Assembly (NCBI RefSeq): GCF_900167085.1
Contig: NZ_FUXA01000013.1
Span: 16,114 to 80,113, forward strand
Direction: 5' to 3'
Length of the DNA stretch: 64,000 bases
Source of the DNA: Eubacterium ruminantium
GTDB taxonomy: Bacteria; Bacillota; Clostridia; Lachnospirales; Lachnospiraceae
Both the position numbers and the translations under genes were made by a program. Under the pieces are notes generated by a model. That model was not told the DNA's origin and did not search any database. It saw nothing but the letters and a program-made list of their open reading frames with translations. Positions 35,801 through 43,395 of this stretch are shown piece after piece (the first letter of the stretch is position 1; every line of letters begins with the position of its first letter).

Positions 35801-35938
35801 ACATTTAAAGAAAGCAGCATTGGATATTTCAAACATTATACCGTTGATGATCTGATCGACAAAGGAAAATACATCCTACAGGGAACTGAACTTACGGAAG
35901 AAGAAAAATCATATTATGGTATATCATCTGAGCCATAA
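32840..35938 (+). CDS. TIR-domain protein with a TM segment and beta-propeller
   Basis: A 1032-residue protein. The TIR domain covers about residues 1-150 (YNAFISYKHAEADIKVAEAI, ADYLIVICSTNTRSSEWVTREI). Glu93 in EWVTREI is at the position of the NADase glutamate. Residues 191-209 form one TM segment. A short coiled coil (NQSKYLANEAERLLEHEQRITALKL) leads to about 750 residues of degenerate WD40- or PQQ-like blades. GGAGGAAAAC precedes the ATG. The TIR should be cytoplasmic and the propeller outside. It may be a defence or signalling sensor; the ligand is unknown. Confidence 0.85.
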   Translation: MSDHYNAFISYKHAEADIKVAEAIEKGLERFHIPGKIRKKTGYKRIQRIFRDKDELTLTSDLTSNIIDALNNADYLIVICSTNTRSSEWVTREIQYFLRTHTRQQILTVLVDGEPQDTIPEILLSEERKMIDENGIERIVNVPLEPLSCDYRMPMHKAKKEELPRLASVIIGCSYDELMNRRRQYKIRRLSLIFSAISLVLLVFSLYILRSKKQINENYRNSLKNQSKYLANEAERLLEHEQRITALKLCIEALPKKKFDRPVTPEAVRALTDATLSYRPLLGSNIESVWNYTMPSRVTNFFVSDDGEYLVGTDNTSNIIVWESTNHEVKLHLNDSTALTQSLLFYDNNKLISWTTNEFSLYDLETGDKIWTYESKDSLASTKPQIMKNGNIMLFTNSSYIIIDQTNGKEIKSGELPRNDTDCISNNLMLSPDESKLSYYYFKSYDEICYGIYDLKTKKTNILGSTPMLPATTWNSDNNLVVAIPLDDSYSTSYGEKAYIKDDHKKIICIDSKSLKTLWEQEFVCSQVEYENDFLELPSKNALLYYCGNVAVAYDNKTGEILFSNNVNDSIVTAMDNDGDGNPTYITNTGKICFANLDSHNNPTSVTTLKVFTDNINKAEVKKYYYIQQAESNDIIAYDSYISDNDWTPMETDVTVNHTSVRSFLNDNIFATVSQENDAPVLNIFNPNDNTHLKSIQLSGDYMLNYEILCVYENKLYLSYVENNKITLISVDLSTFETNETIVSEDPFSLLSTMAYNEYRIIYLSREEPPAELKYSGSIFYINLYDIRNGETSKVPFSETTDHYPSGLYGFLNNNFIYSCGSEDSDFIVHINSKKVTPFYLPANWHGTEHVANGCGKIAISDNETIIIMDENAEEISTISCPNVVPLSMTFYKNNDEINLLVVYNDSSLCRYDCNGKFIGKTIITVPYYTTANVEFKFEKINGILYLRVDDTLCIVDINNWFELAYIPYCHGHHIPTDHFITFSYAKTFKESSIGYFKHYTVDDLIDKGKYILQGTELTEEEKSYYGISSEP

Positions 35939-36123
35939 ATTATGATTAAATCCCCTGATGGTAATAAATAAATGATCAAGTCCGGGATAGATATCATATG
36001 AACCTATATCCGGACAGCAACAGATGTATGATTGTAAATGTCAATATTTAAATGTAGGATCATTCCATGAAAAATTGATTGAGCAACTATACATCCTGAT
36101 AATAAACAGTTAAAAGCAAAAAT

Positions 36124-36171
36124 GGGAAGTACATTTAAGGATAAGATATCCAACATGTACTTCCCTTTTTT
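36124..36171 (+). terminator. Terminator of the psd-TIR operon
   Basis: An 11-bp perfect stem, GGGAAGTACAT/ATGTACTTCCC, with a 20-base loop is followed by seven Ts on the plus strand. Confidence 0.9.
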
Positions 36172-36182
36172 ATCATTCCATA

Positions 36183-36285
36183 TAACCATATTAAACTGAA
36201 CAAATATATATATCGAATCAAATTAAACTGAACGACTATTTATTGAATCATATTAAACAGAATGAATATTGATTGAATCATTTTC
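36183..36285. repeat. Degenerate direct repeat, three units of about 36-40 bases
   Basis: Each unit has an ATTAAACWGAAC-type segment followed by an A/T-rich run and GAATCA. They lie between the psd-TIR terminator and the DHH gene. Confidence 0.7.
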
Positions 36286-36296
36286 AAAAATCATAT

Positions 36297-37865
36297 TTAT
36301 ACAATTTCTTTATACAGCTCGTGGAACAGTCTTCCACGGATAATATATATATCATGCTTATCATCATCACGTACGGCTATATAATCCCCCGGATCACCCG
36401 AATAGTACTTTTCCTCGTCCCATTCAGTGAAAAGCTTCACGCTCTTATCAAGGGTCTTAGCATAGATTCTGGACTTTCCCGTACTTATAACACCATGTGC
36501 ATATTTCAGAACCTTCTTCACTTCCCCAGAATCAATATTCTTGATGCTCGGTTCATATTCGAACCGTCTGCTATACTGCACTCCCAGTTCCTTATAGCTT
36601 TTGGAAAGTTTCTCCTTTGCGATAGGATAAACTTCGCCCTCAATGCCTATCATAAGATAGCTTTCTTTGCCGATAACAATATTTACATCACCCTCAAGTG
36701 TACGGATCTCAACCTTAGTTCCTTCAGGGAATACATCAGACAGCTTTACATATCCAAGTTCCTGCGGTTGCTTTTCATAAAGCTTCATATCCGTAATATC
36801 GAGCTCTGTATTCTTCGCATAAATGATCTCGTACTTTTCAAAATAATCAACTATTCTGATATTGAAAATATCATAGATCATCTTAGCTAAAATATCTTCT
36901 TCAGTTATATCTTCCGGAATCTCATCACTTTCAGAATTTCTTTTATCATCATAAATAGAATAATATACTTCTCGCAATTTCTCCGGTCTTACAGTTCCAC
37001 CTGCTTTATAAATATGGCCTCCGCCTCCGCCGATGCCATTTGCTATAAATGTAGCAAGCTCATTTGCATGTACCTCTTTTACGCAGCTTCTTACAGAGAA
37101 CTTGATCTCATATTCACTGACGCAGTAAGCAATACAAACATTTACACCTTCTGTTTCCAATGAGAAATCACTGATAACTCCTAAAATGTTAGGATCACAC
37201 TTTTCTGCCTGAAGTATAAGATATTTGAAATCATCATAATATTTATAATCGAGAATAGCTTTTCCTGTGATCTTTAACTCCTTCAAAGAAAGATTTGAAT
37301 TAGTCATCTCAATGATCACATCTTTTCTATATTCAAGGCTGTCTCTCATGTCCTTGTCCAGAGGATGTGCCACCTCTGACAGACGATTCGTATCGGTGTA
37401 AAGTCCATAATATAAAGCCGTAGAAAGATTCTTATCACCGTCTATAGACAATCCTTCTTTCTTGATCATATCCCAAACGATTGTGGAACAACTTCCCAGA
37501 TTGCTCCTTACTTCCGACAGTTCAGGAACATCAACCGTAATATTGTGATGATCGATAACAGCTATATTTTCAGCTTCTGTCTTAGTAATATTCTTCTGCC
37601 CATACTGGCAGTCAGCCACAACAAGAAGCTCCGGAATATCGCTAAAATCCGGTTCATAACTTACAGGTATCTCCAACCTGTTTACCATGATCAAAAGATT
37701 GCTCTTTCTGATTTTATTTCTTCCTCGATATATAAATCTTACATTCTTGCCCATGGCCTTGAAATACCAATATAATGCATATCCGGATGCTAGTGCATCT
37801 GCATCAGGATTATCATGGCACTGAACAACAATATCATTATAACCAAGAAGTTCTTTTAACTTCAT
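36297..37865 (-). CDS. DHH-family phosphoesterase with a C-terminal extension
   Basis: A 522-residue protein. The DHH part has HDNPDADALASG, VVADC, IDHHN and LYTDTNRL, the metal-binding motifs; the DHHA1-type end has GIGGGGGHIYKAGGTV. NrnA-like members break down nanoRNAs, pAp or cyclic dinucleotides; this one is related but longer. The last 200 residues have no family I recognise and include an SH3-like PGDYIAVRDDDKHDIYIIRG segment. Start choice is plausible with GGGGATG. Substrate not predictable. Confidence 0.8.
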   Translation of the reverse strand: MKLKELLGYNDIVVQCHDNPDADALASGYALYWYFKAMGKNVRFIYRGRNKIRKSNLLIMVNRLEIPVSYEPDFSDIPELLVVADCQYGQKNITKTEAENIAVIDHHNITVDVPELSEVRSNLGSCSTIVWDMIKKEGLSIDGDKNLSTALYYGLYTDTNRLSEVAHPLDKDMRDSLEYRKDVIIEMTNSNLSLKELKITGKAILDYKYYDDFKYLILQAEKCDPNILGVISDFSLETEGVNVCIAYCVSEYEIKFSVRSCVKEVHANELATFIANGIGGGGGHIYKAGGTVRPEKLREVYYSIYDDKRNSESDEIPEDITEEDILAKMIYDIFNIRIVDYFEKYEIIYAKNTELDITDMKLYEKQPQELGYVKLSDVFPEGTKVEIRTLEGDVNIVIGKESYLMIGIEGEVYPIAKEKLSKSYKELGVQYSRRFEYEPSIKNIDSGEVKKVLKYAHGVISTGKSRIYAKTLDKSVKLFTEWDEEKYYSGDPGDYIAVRDDDKHDIYIIRGRLFHELYKEIV

Positions 37866-37946
37866 CCCCTAATACTCCTTCACTATATAATTAAGGTTTA
37901 CTAACATAAATATTTTATCATAACATGCGCATTTTGTGTATATAAA

Positions 37947-37977
37947 AAGCGTAGCAGCTATAAAAACTGCTACGCTT
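37947..37977 (-). terminator. Terminator of pckA
   Basis: An 11-bp perfect stem, AAGCGTAGCAG/CTGCTACGCTT, with a 9-base loop is followed by TTTATATAC on the minus strand, 60 bases after the pckA stop. Confidence 0.85.
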
Positions 37978-38036
37978 AAAATTTCAAAAGTTATATCAAT
38001 CTTTAAAGATATTTCCCTTCAAAAGATTATCTCAAA

Positions 38037-39650
38037 TTAAAGCTGTGGACCTGCAGCAACAAGTGCCTTACCAGCTTCATTTGTTTCATACTTCTTGAAG
38101 TTCTTGATGAATCTCTCTGAAAGATCCTTAGCCTTAGCTTCCCACTCAGAAGCATCAGCATATGTATCTCTAGGATCAAGAATATTTGTATCTACTCCAG
38201 GAAGTTCTGTTGGAACTTCAAAGTTGAAGTATGGAATTGTCTTTGTAGGAGCATTCTTGATATCGCCATTAAGGATAGCATCGATTATACCACGTGTATC
38301 CTTGATTGTGATTCTCTTTCCTGTTCCGTTCCATCCTGTATTTACAAGATAAGCCTTAGCTCCGCTCTTCTGCATCTTCTTAACGAGCTCTTCACCGTAC
38401 TTTGTAGGATGAAGTTCAAGGAATGCCTGTCCGAAGCAAGCTGAGAATGTAGGTGTAGGCTCTGTGATTCCACGCTCTGTACCTGCAAGCTTAGCTGTGA
38501 ATCCTGAAAGGAAGTAGTACTGTGTCTGCTCAGGTGTAAGGATTGATACTGGAGGAAGTACTCCGAAAGCATCTGCTGAAAGGAAGATTACGTTATCAGC
38601 GTCAGGACCTGAAGAAACCTTATTTACATTCTTAGCGATCTTCTCGATGTGCTCGATTGGATAAGAAACACGAGTATTCTCTGTAACGCTCTTATCATCA
38701 AAGTCAATCTTACCATTTGCATCAACTGTTACGTTCTCAAGAAGAGCGTTCTTTCTGATTGCATTGTAGATATCAGGCTCTGAATCCTTGTCAAGACCGA
38801 TAACCTTAGCGTAGCATCCACCTTCAAGGTTGAATACACCGTTATCATCCCAACCATGCTCATCATCACCGATAAGAAGTCTCTTAGGATCTGTAGAAAG
38901 AGTTGTCTTACCTGTTCCTGAAAGACCGAAGAAAATTGCTGTATGCTTACCTTCCATATCTGTATTTGCTGAGCAGTGCATTGAAGCCATGCCGTTAAGT
39001 GGAAGGAAGTAATTCTGCATTGAGAAGAGACCCTTCTTCATCTCTCCACCATACCATGTATTAAGGATAACCTGCTCCTTAGATGATACGTTGAAAAGAA
39101 CTGCTGTCTCTGAGTTAAGACCAAGTTCCTTGAAGTTCTCTACCTTAGCCTTTGAAGCGTTGTAAACGATGAAATCAGGCTCAAAGTTTGCTTCTTCTTC
39201 AGCTGTAGGAACGATGAACATGTTCTTTACGAAATGTGCCTGCCAAGCTACTTCAACGATGAAACGAACTGCAAGACGTGTATCCTTGTTAGCTCCGCAG
39301 AAACCATCTATAACATAAAGCTTCTTGTTTGAAAGCTCTTCAACTGCAAGCTTCTTACATGCATCCCAAGCTTCCTGAGATGCTGGATGGTTATCATTTG
39401 GATACTCAGGTGTTGTCCACCAAACTGTATCTTTTGACTTCTCATCCATAACGATAAACTTATCTTTAGGTGAACGACCTGTATAAATACCTGTCATAAC
39501 ATTTACAGCACCAAGTTCTGTAACAACACCCTTATCATATCCTTCAAGAGCTGGATTTGTTTCTTCTTCGAAAAGCTTCTCATACGATGGATTGTAAACG
39601 ATTTCCTGTACGCCTGTAATACCGTACTTACTTAAATCAACTGTTGCCAT
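38037..39650 (-). CDS. pckA: Phosphoenolpyruvate carboxykinase (ATP)
   Basis: A 537-residue protein of normal length. [11 protein letters not shown] is the P-loop, followed by [26 protein letters not shown], and [12 protein letters not shown] is N-terminal. It interconverts oxaloacetate and PEP with ATP. In rumen and gut anaerobes it often fixes CO2 toward succinate with ATP gain, or serves gluconeogenesis. GAAAGAGGTACAGAAA precedes the ATG. The promoter has full consensus boxes. Confidence 0.98.
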   Translation of the reverse strand: MATVDLSKYGITGVQEIVYNPSYEKLFEEETNPALEGYDKGVVTELGAVNVMTGIYTGRSPKDKFIVMDEKSKDTVWWTTPEYPNDNHPASQEAWDACKKLAVEELSNKKLYVIDGFCGANKDTRLAVRFIVEVAWQAHFVKNMFIVPTAEEEANFEPDFIVYNASKAKVENFKELGLNSETAVLFNVSSKEQVILNTWYGGEMKKGLFSMQNYFLPLNGMASMHCSANTDMEGKHTAIFFGLSGTGKTTLSTDPKRLLIGDDEHGWDDNGVFNLEGGCYAKVIGLDKDSEPDIYNAIRKNALLENVTVDANGKIDFDDKSVTENTRVSYPIEHIEKIAKNVNKVSSGPDADNVIFLSADAFGVLPPVSILTPEQTQYYFLSGFTAKLAGTERGITEPTPTFSACFGQAFLELHPTKYGEELVKKMQKSGAKAYLVNTGWNGTGKRITIKDTRGIIDAILNGDIKNAPTKTIPYFNFEVPTELPGVDTNILDPRDTYADASEWEAKAKDLSERFIKNFKKYETNEAGKALVAAGPQL

Positions 39651-39698
39651 TTTCTGTACCTCTTTCTTTAATTTATTGTCAGCCTTTTTTTTAACTTA

Positions 39699-39744
39699 AA
39701 GGCTAGGTTTCCAGCTAAAAATTATAGCTGATATGCCTAGCCTT
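39699..39744. promoter_or_regulatory. Nested dyad over the pckA promoter
   Basis: Outer arms AAGGCTAGG/CCTAGCCTT (39699-39707 and 39736-39744) enclose inner arms CAGCTA/TAGCTG (39712-39717 and 39725-39730). The -10 box is in the centre. RNA starting here would lack the 5' arm, so it is more like a DNA operator than an attenuator. A second, overlapping pair AGCCTTT/AAAGGCT lies in the leader. Confidence 0.6.
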
Positions 39745-39749
39745 GTCAA
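39721..39749 (-). promoter_or_regulatory. Consensus promoter of pckA
   Basis: A perfect TTGACA and a perfect TATAAT with a 17-base spacer on the minus strand, giving a leader of about 65 bases. Confidence 0.92.
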
Positions 39750-39822
39750 TCTTATTCGTTAGTCTTTACTAACAATTTTGATATCAGTTATCACTCTGTA
39801 ATAGATATATTCAATATCTATT

Positions 39823-40422
39823 TTATTTTGCAGGAGGTGTCGTCTCGATACTATCGAGAATCGACTGAACATCTTCATCATCGATGCTCATTGTATTGTC
39901 GCCGGCTTTTGTTATTATGGATACCTGAAGGTCTTCTTCACCTTTATTACCTTCCAGTATTGTATATTCATATCCGGCACTGGAACAAGTATATCCAGAC
40001 CATGAATATCCGGCTTTTTCGAATGAATCGATATCTTTTACATCATCATAAAAACTCCTTGCAGAAACAAATGTAGTTCCAGGCGGATAATAATTTATAT
40101 TCATTCCGCATTTTCCAAACATATCTGTCTCTGTCTCAGCTCCTTTATAAATCTGAAGCTGCTTAGGATCAAGGGCATTCTCTTCCTCTGCCCACATATC
40201 TTTAACATCAAATGCTTTCCATCCATCCGGAACAAGAACCTTTATAATTCCTGTATCCTTAGGTGTTCCTACCGACTTTGCTTCAGTAGTAACTGTGTTT
40301 TCTCCGCCTGAACCTGAACCGGAAGTTTTCTTATCCTTTCCGCAGGCTGTAAGACAAAAAGCTGATGAAACCATGATCAATGCTAAAACTAACCCCTTCT
40401 TAACCCTGTTCTTTTTAATCAT
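39823..40422 (-). CDS. Lipoprotein of unknown function
   Basis: A 199-residue lipoprotein. The ATG at 40422 has AAGGAGAGGAAT before it; an in-frame ATG ten codons upstream has none. The signal ends LTAC|GKDKK (lipobox), followed by a Ser/Gly linker. The mature part has IIKVLVPDGWKAFDVKD and a central Cys-containing block (YTCSSAGYEYTI). I cannot assign a family. It lies 97 bases after the DUF3137-like gene and may be part of that operon. Confidence 0.8.
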   Translation of the reverse strand: MIKKNRVKKGLVLALIMVSSAFCLTACGKDKKTSGSGSGGENTVTTEAKSVGTPKDTGIIKVLVPDGWKAFDVKDMWAEEENALDPKQLQIYKGAETETDMFGKCGMNINYYPPGTTFVSARSFYDDVKDIDSFEKAGYSWSGYTCSSAGYEYTILEGNKGEEDLQVSIITKAGDNTMSIDDEDVQSILDSIETTPPAK

Positions 40423-40519
40423 ATTCCTCTCCTTTTTTGATTTGTGATACATTAAGTATTTATCTCAAAACCCTCAGATATTATATCACATATCAATCAT
40501 TTTTCCAAAGTAAAATAAC

Positions 40520-42013
40520 TTAGTTATACTTTGGAGTTGCTTCAAGAACATCCATGATATCCTTGATCACAAAAGCATCAGCCTCAATTCTTGCTTTATC
40601 TGTAGGATAATCAATAGCCTTCTGCATATTAGCATCAAATGAATCTCTTTGTGTCTGAATACCGGCAAAGATCTTATTTCCAACAATAGTAAGCATAATT
40701 CCGCTGTACTTCTGTTTAAGGAACATGATTCTTTCCATGTAATCCGGTGTCAAAACATAAAATGCGTAATGAGCATCGCTTGAATGGATATTGAACATGT
40801 TATTGAAACTTACATTTTCAGTTTCTATCTTGGTAGAGTTGCTCACACCGGCTTTATATAAATACCCCTTAGGAATAACTTTTATAAGTGCCTGCACATT
40901 TTTAGGTATATCTATAGCAAACATCCTACCTTTGAAATATGTTACAGTGCTGCTGCTCTTACCGCTGTTTGTATGCTGCTGAACAAGAACATCCGCAGTT
41001 TCAAACCTCACACCTTTATATGTTCCGCAAATATAATCTTCACTTCTGAAAATATTTCCGAGTCTGCAAAGTCCAAAACTCTGTACAGCACCTGCTCCAA
41101 AACCTTCATCCCAGGCATAATATAAATTCTGAAAATTTTCCTGAAGCACATCATTTACAAATATCTTTTTATATAATGCCTTAAATCTTCTTTTATTACT
41201 TATACTGTTTTTGTTCGGTATCAGTAATATAATGCATACGATGAAAAATAAAAATGGAAATACTGTCACTACACTACTCGTACTTTCTCGCTGGATTCCG
41301 GCGAATAAAAATGATCCTACAAATAATGCTAATACTGCCAGTATTGAAACTATTGTTATTAAATTACTTTTCTTTCTGGCCTTTTCAAGGATTTCCAATT
41401 TTTCATGTAAGCCTTTACCTTCCATTGTTCTAAGATAATTGCTTACATCTACCCTTTTAGCGTTATTGGCAGCTGCACTTCTGTTGCTACCAATTCCCAT
41501 CGCGCTGCCGCTGAGAGCTCCAAGGGCACCGCCAAGCATTATATTCCTTGCACCGAAAATACTTCCTGCATTTAAATAAGAATTCATAAGTCCCCCAAAA
41601 CCTCTTACAGGGAGACAGTTCTTCTCATTAAATGGTCCCGGTCCGGCGCCGTTCATACTAATGCTTGTAGAAAAACTATCCATATTATTTAAATTTCCAT
41701 TCGGTCCAAACTGATTTCCGTAGCCATTTGGGGTTCCTGCAAATCCGTTCGGCATTCCGCCCATTCCGTTCGGTATTCCACCCATTCCATTTGGTGCGCC
41801 TCCCATTCCGTTCGGCATTCCGCCCATTCCATTTGGTGTGCCTCCCATTCCGTTTGGCATTCCACCCATTCCATTTGGTGTGCCTCCCATTCCGTTCGAC
41901 ATTCCACCCATATCGCTACTCTGATTATTAAGTGGAGCCCCGTTGTTTCCACCCGGGACTCCTCCATTTGTCATATTATTCATCAGTTGTTCGCGAAGAA
42001 TATCATTCCTCAT
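40520..42013 (-). CDS. DUF3137-like membrane protein with a Gly/Met/Pro/Asn repeat
   Basis: A 497-residue protein. The ATG at 42013 follows GAGGATACGAAT and is preferred to a TTG six codons upstream. Residues 44-105 are a tandem NGMGGMP-like tract. Two hydrophobic segments near residues 215-265 precede a C-terminal half with VRFETADVLVQQHT and KIFAGIQTQRDSFDA, which I relate to DUF3137 proteins that often pair with LemA. It lies 18 bases after lemA. The disordered tail may lie outside the membrane core. Confidence 0.75.
   Translation of the reverse strand: MRNDILREQLMNNMTNGGVPGGNNGAPLNNQSSDMGGMSNGMGGTPNGMGGMPNGMGGTPNGMGGMPNGMGGAPNGMGGIPNGMGGMPNGFAGTPNGYGNQFGPNGNLNNMDSFSTSISMNGAGPGPFNEKNCLPVRGFGGLMNSYLNAGSIFGARNIMLGGALGALSGSAMGIGSNRSAAANNAKRVDVSNYLRTMEGKGLHEKLEILEKARKKSNLITIVSILAVLALFVGSFLFAGIQRESTSSVVTVFPFLFFIVCIILLIPNKNSISNKRRFKALYKKIFVNDVLQENFQNLYYAWDEGFGAGAVQSFGLCRLGNIFRSEDYICGTYKGVRFETADVLVQQHTNSGKSSSTVTYFKGRMFAIDIPKNVQALIKVIPKGYLYKAGVSNSTKIETENVSFNNMFNIHSSDAHYAFYVLTPDYMERIMFLKQKYSGIMLTIVGNKIFAGIQTQRDSFDANMQKAIDYPTDKARIEADAFVIKDIMDVLEATPKYN
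41735..41905 (-). repeat. In-frame 21-bp tandem repeat in the DUF3137-like gene
   Basis: About eight 21-base units, plus-strand form CCATTCCGTTCGGCATTCCGC with variants, encode NGMGGMP or NGMGGTP. Alternation of T and M at one position gives a 42-base higher-order period. Confidence 0.95.
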
Positions 42014-42031
42014 ATTCGTATCCTCAACCAA

Positions 42032-42586
42032 TTAATGAAAATTCATCTGAACATCATTTCTCTTATATTCCTCTGCAACGAATAATTCTTTTGATGTAGC
42101 TCCGATAGCTCCGGCAATTATTGAAGCAGGAAACATAACGATTCTTGTGTTATATGCATTAACATTTGCATTGTAAAGACGTCTGGCTGCCTGAAGATGC
42201 TCTTCACAATCAGCTATTGAAACCATAAGCATCTTGTATGTCTCACTTGAAAGAAGCTGTGGATAAGCTTCTGCTGTAAGTCTAAACTGATTTGATGCGT
42301 TGTTCATCATTTCAAGAGCCTGCTGCTTTTCCTGAATAGACATTCCTGAACGAAGTCTGATAGTTTCATAAAGAACTCTTGCTTCGTGTGAAGTATATTC
42401 CTTTACAACCTCAAGCTGCTTTGTAAGTACGTCATATCTCTTTGTAAGAGCTATATCAATTCCTGAAGAAGCTTCATCACATTTAAGAGATAGTCTCCTT
42501 ATTCCATTCATTGTTGAAACGTACCAAACGATTATCGAAAAGATAACCACTCCAACAATAATTAAAACAATTCCTAATGCTCCCAT
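42032..42586 (-). CDS. LemA family protein
   Basis: A 184-residue protein. One N-terminal TM segment (GIVLIIVGVVIFSIIVWYV) precedes a helical domain with the LemA pattern: YDVLTKQLEVVKEYTSHEARV, MNNASNQFRLTAEAYPQLLSSE and RRLYNANVNAYNTRIVMFPASIIAG. LemA proteins are membrane-anchored with the helical bundle in the cytoplasm or outside depending on group; function is not well known. First gene of lemA-DUF3137. Confidence 0.93.
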   Translation of the reverse strand: MGALGIVLIIVGVVIFSIIVWYVSTMNGIRRLSLKCDEASSGIDIALTKRYDVLTKQLEVVKEYTSHEARVLYETIRLRSGMSIQEKQQALEMMNNASNQFRLTAEAYPQLLSSETYKMLMVSIADCEEHLQAARRLYNANVNAYNTRIVMFPASIIAGAIGATSKELFVAEEYKRNDVQMNFH

Positions 42587-42648
42587 ATGTAGTCCTTTCC
42601 TCTGCCTCTCTCGCAGAAATAAAATTTAATATGTACTTCATGTATTGT

Positions 42649-42677
42649 ATTGTATATAAATCAGCACATATTTACAA
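42649..42677 (-). promoter_or_regulatory. Promoter of the lemA operon
   Basis: TTGTAA and TACAAT with a 17-base spacer on the minus strand. The shared 24-base motif (42692-42715) begins 15 bases upstream of the -35. Confidence 0.6.
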
Positions 42678-42691
42678 CCAATATGAGTAAC

Positions 42692-42715
42692 CTTTTTCGT
42701 CAACTTACGGTTGCA
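42692..42715 (-). promoter_or_regulatory. Shared 24-base motif, copy upstream of lemA
   Basis: On the minus strand it reads TGCAACCGTAAGTTGACG then AAAAAG. It is identical to the copy at 43349-43372 except at two bases. CAAC/GTTG forms a small dyad. It lies just above the lemA promoter, as an activator or repressor site would. Confidence 0.6.
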
Positions 42716-42748
42716 AAACACATTTTTTGTAAACTCAAATTGAAAATC

Positions 42749-43258
42749 TTATTTTTTCTTTTTGAACTGTGCAACGAATCTCGGGAATTCTTTCTCCTGG
42801 TAAGGAAGAAGTTTTTCTGCAAGATTTGCCATAAGATAACCCTTCATACCGTTCTTAAGCTTAAAGTCAATTTTCTGAACCTTTTTATTGAGGAAACTGT
42901 AATTGCTAACTTCAAGTGATGCGAACTCATCATATTTAACAAATACAAATCTCTCTATCTGTGGTTCAAGCTTTTCAGGAGATGCCTTGAGCATTACCTT
43001 TGGAACCTTAAGAGGAATAAACCCTAAACCATATTCTGTCTGGTTGATCAAAAATGCATCGCTGCTTCTGAAAATATTTGTGGAAGCTGATTCTGCCATA
43101 GCTCCGATCATTCCTCCAACCGCACCGCCTAACATACCTGCAGTAGAAGAAGTCTTTGCAAAGTTTTTATAAGCTAAAAAAATGCAATTCTGACTTGCAA
43201 TACAATTAACTGATTTAAAAAGATTCCACGCTTTTTCATAAGTACTAAACTGTTCCAT
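42749..43258 (-). CDS. Unknown protein coordinately placed with lemA
   Basis: I do not recognise this 169-residue protein. The N-terminal helix ([15 protein letters not shown]) leads to a glycine-rich hydrophobic patch ([19 protein letters not shown], about 38-56). The rest is beta-rich, with [19 protein letters not shown] and [15 protein letters not shown], resembling a PH-like or membrane-associated fold. The C-terminus is basic (FKKKK). GGAGAAATATC precedes the ATG. The shared upstream motif suggests co-regulation with lemA and the DUF3137-like gene. Confidence 0.7.
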
Positions 43259-43348
43259 GATATTTCTCCTTTTATATATATAAATATATTCAACTCATAA
43301 GCTCTATATTACTAAAAAGGATAACTACAATCTACCAACGAAAGCTAA

Positions 43349-43372
43349 CTTTTTCGTCAACTTATAGTTGCA
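43349..43372 (-). promoter_or_regulatory. Shared 24-base motif, copy upstream of the 169-residue gene
   Basis: On the minus strand it reads TGCAACTATAAGTTGACG then AAAAAG. Below it are TTGTAG and TATAGA with a 16-base spacer (near 43317-43344). See the copy at 42692-42715. Confidence 0.6.
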
Positions 43373-43395
43373 CCTACAAAAATCACGCTAATTTA

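Larger units (their letters stand above)
35939..36296. other. Intergenic region with a terminator and an AT-rich repeat
   Basis: No gene. It holds the psd-TIR terminator (36124-36171) and three degenerate direct repeats (36183-36285). Open frames on either strand here have no ribosome binding site. Confidence 0.6.

Noticed and set aside
32840..35938. Thoeris or CBASS system
   Set aside because: The TIR gene has no ThsA-like or cyclase partner; only psd is linked.
41735..41905. CRISPR-like or frameshift region in the DUF3137-like gene
   Set aside because: The 21-base units are contiguous and keep one frame through the gene.
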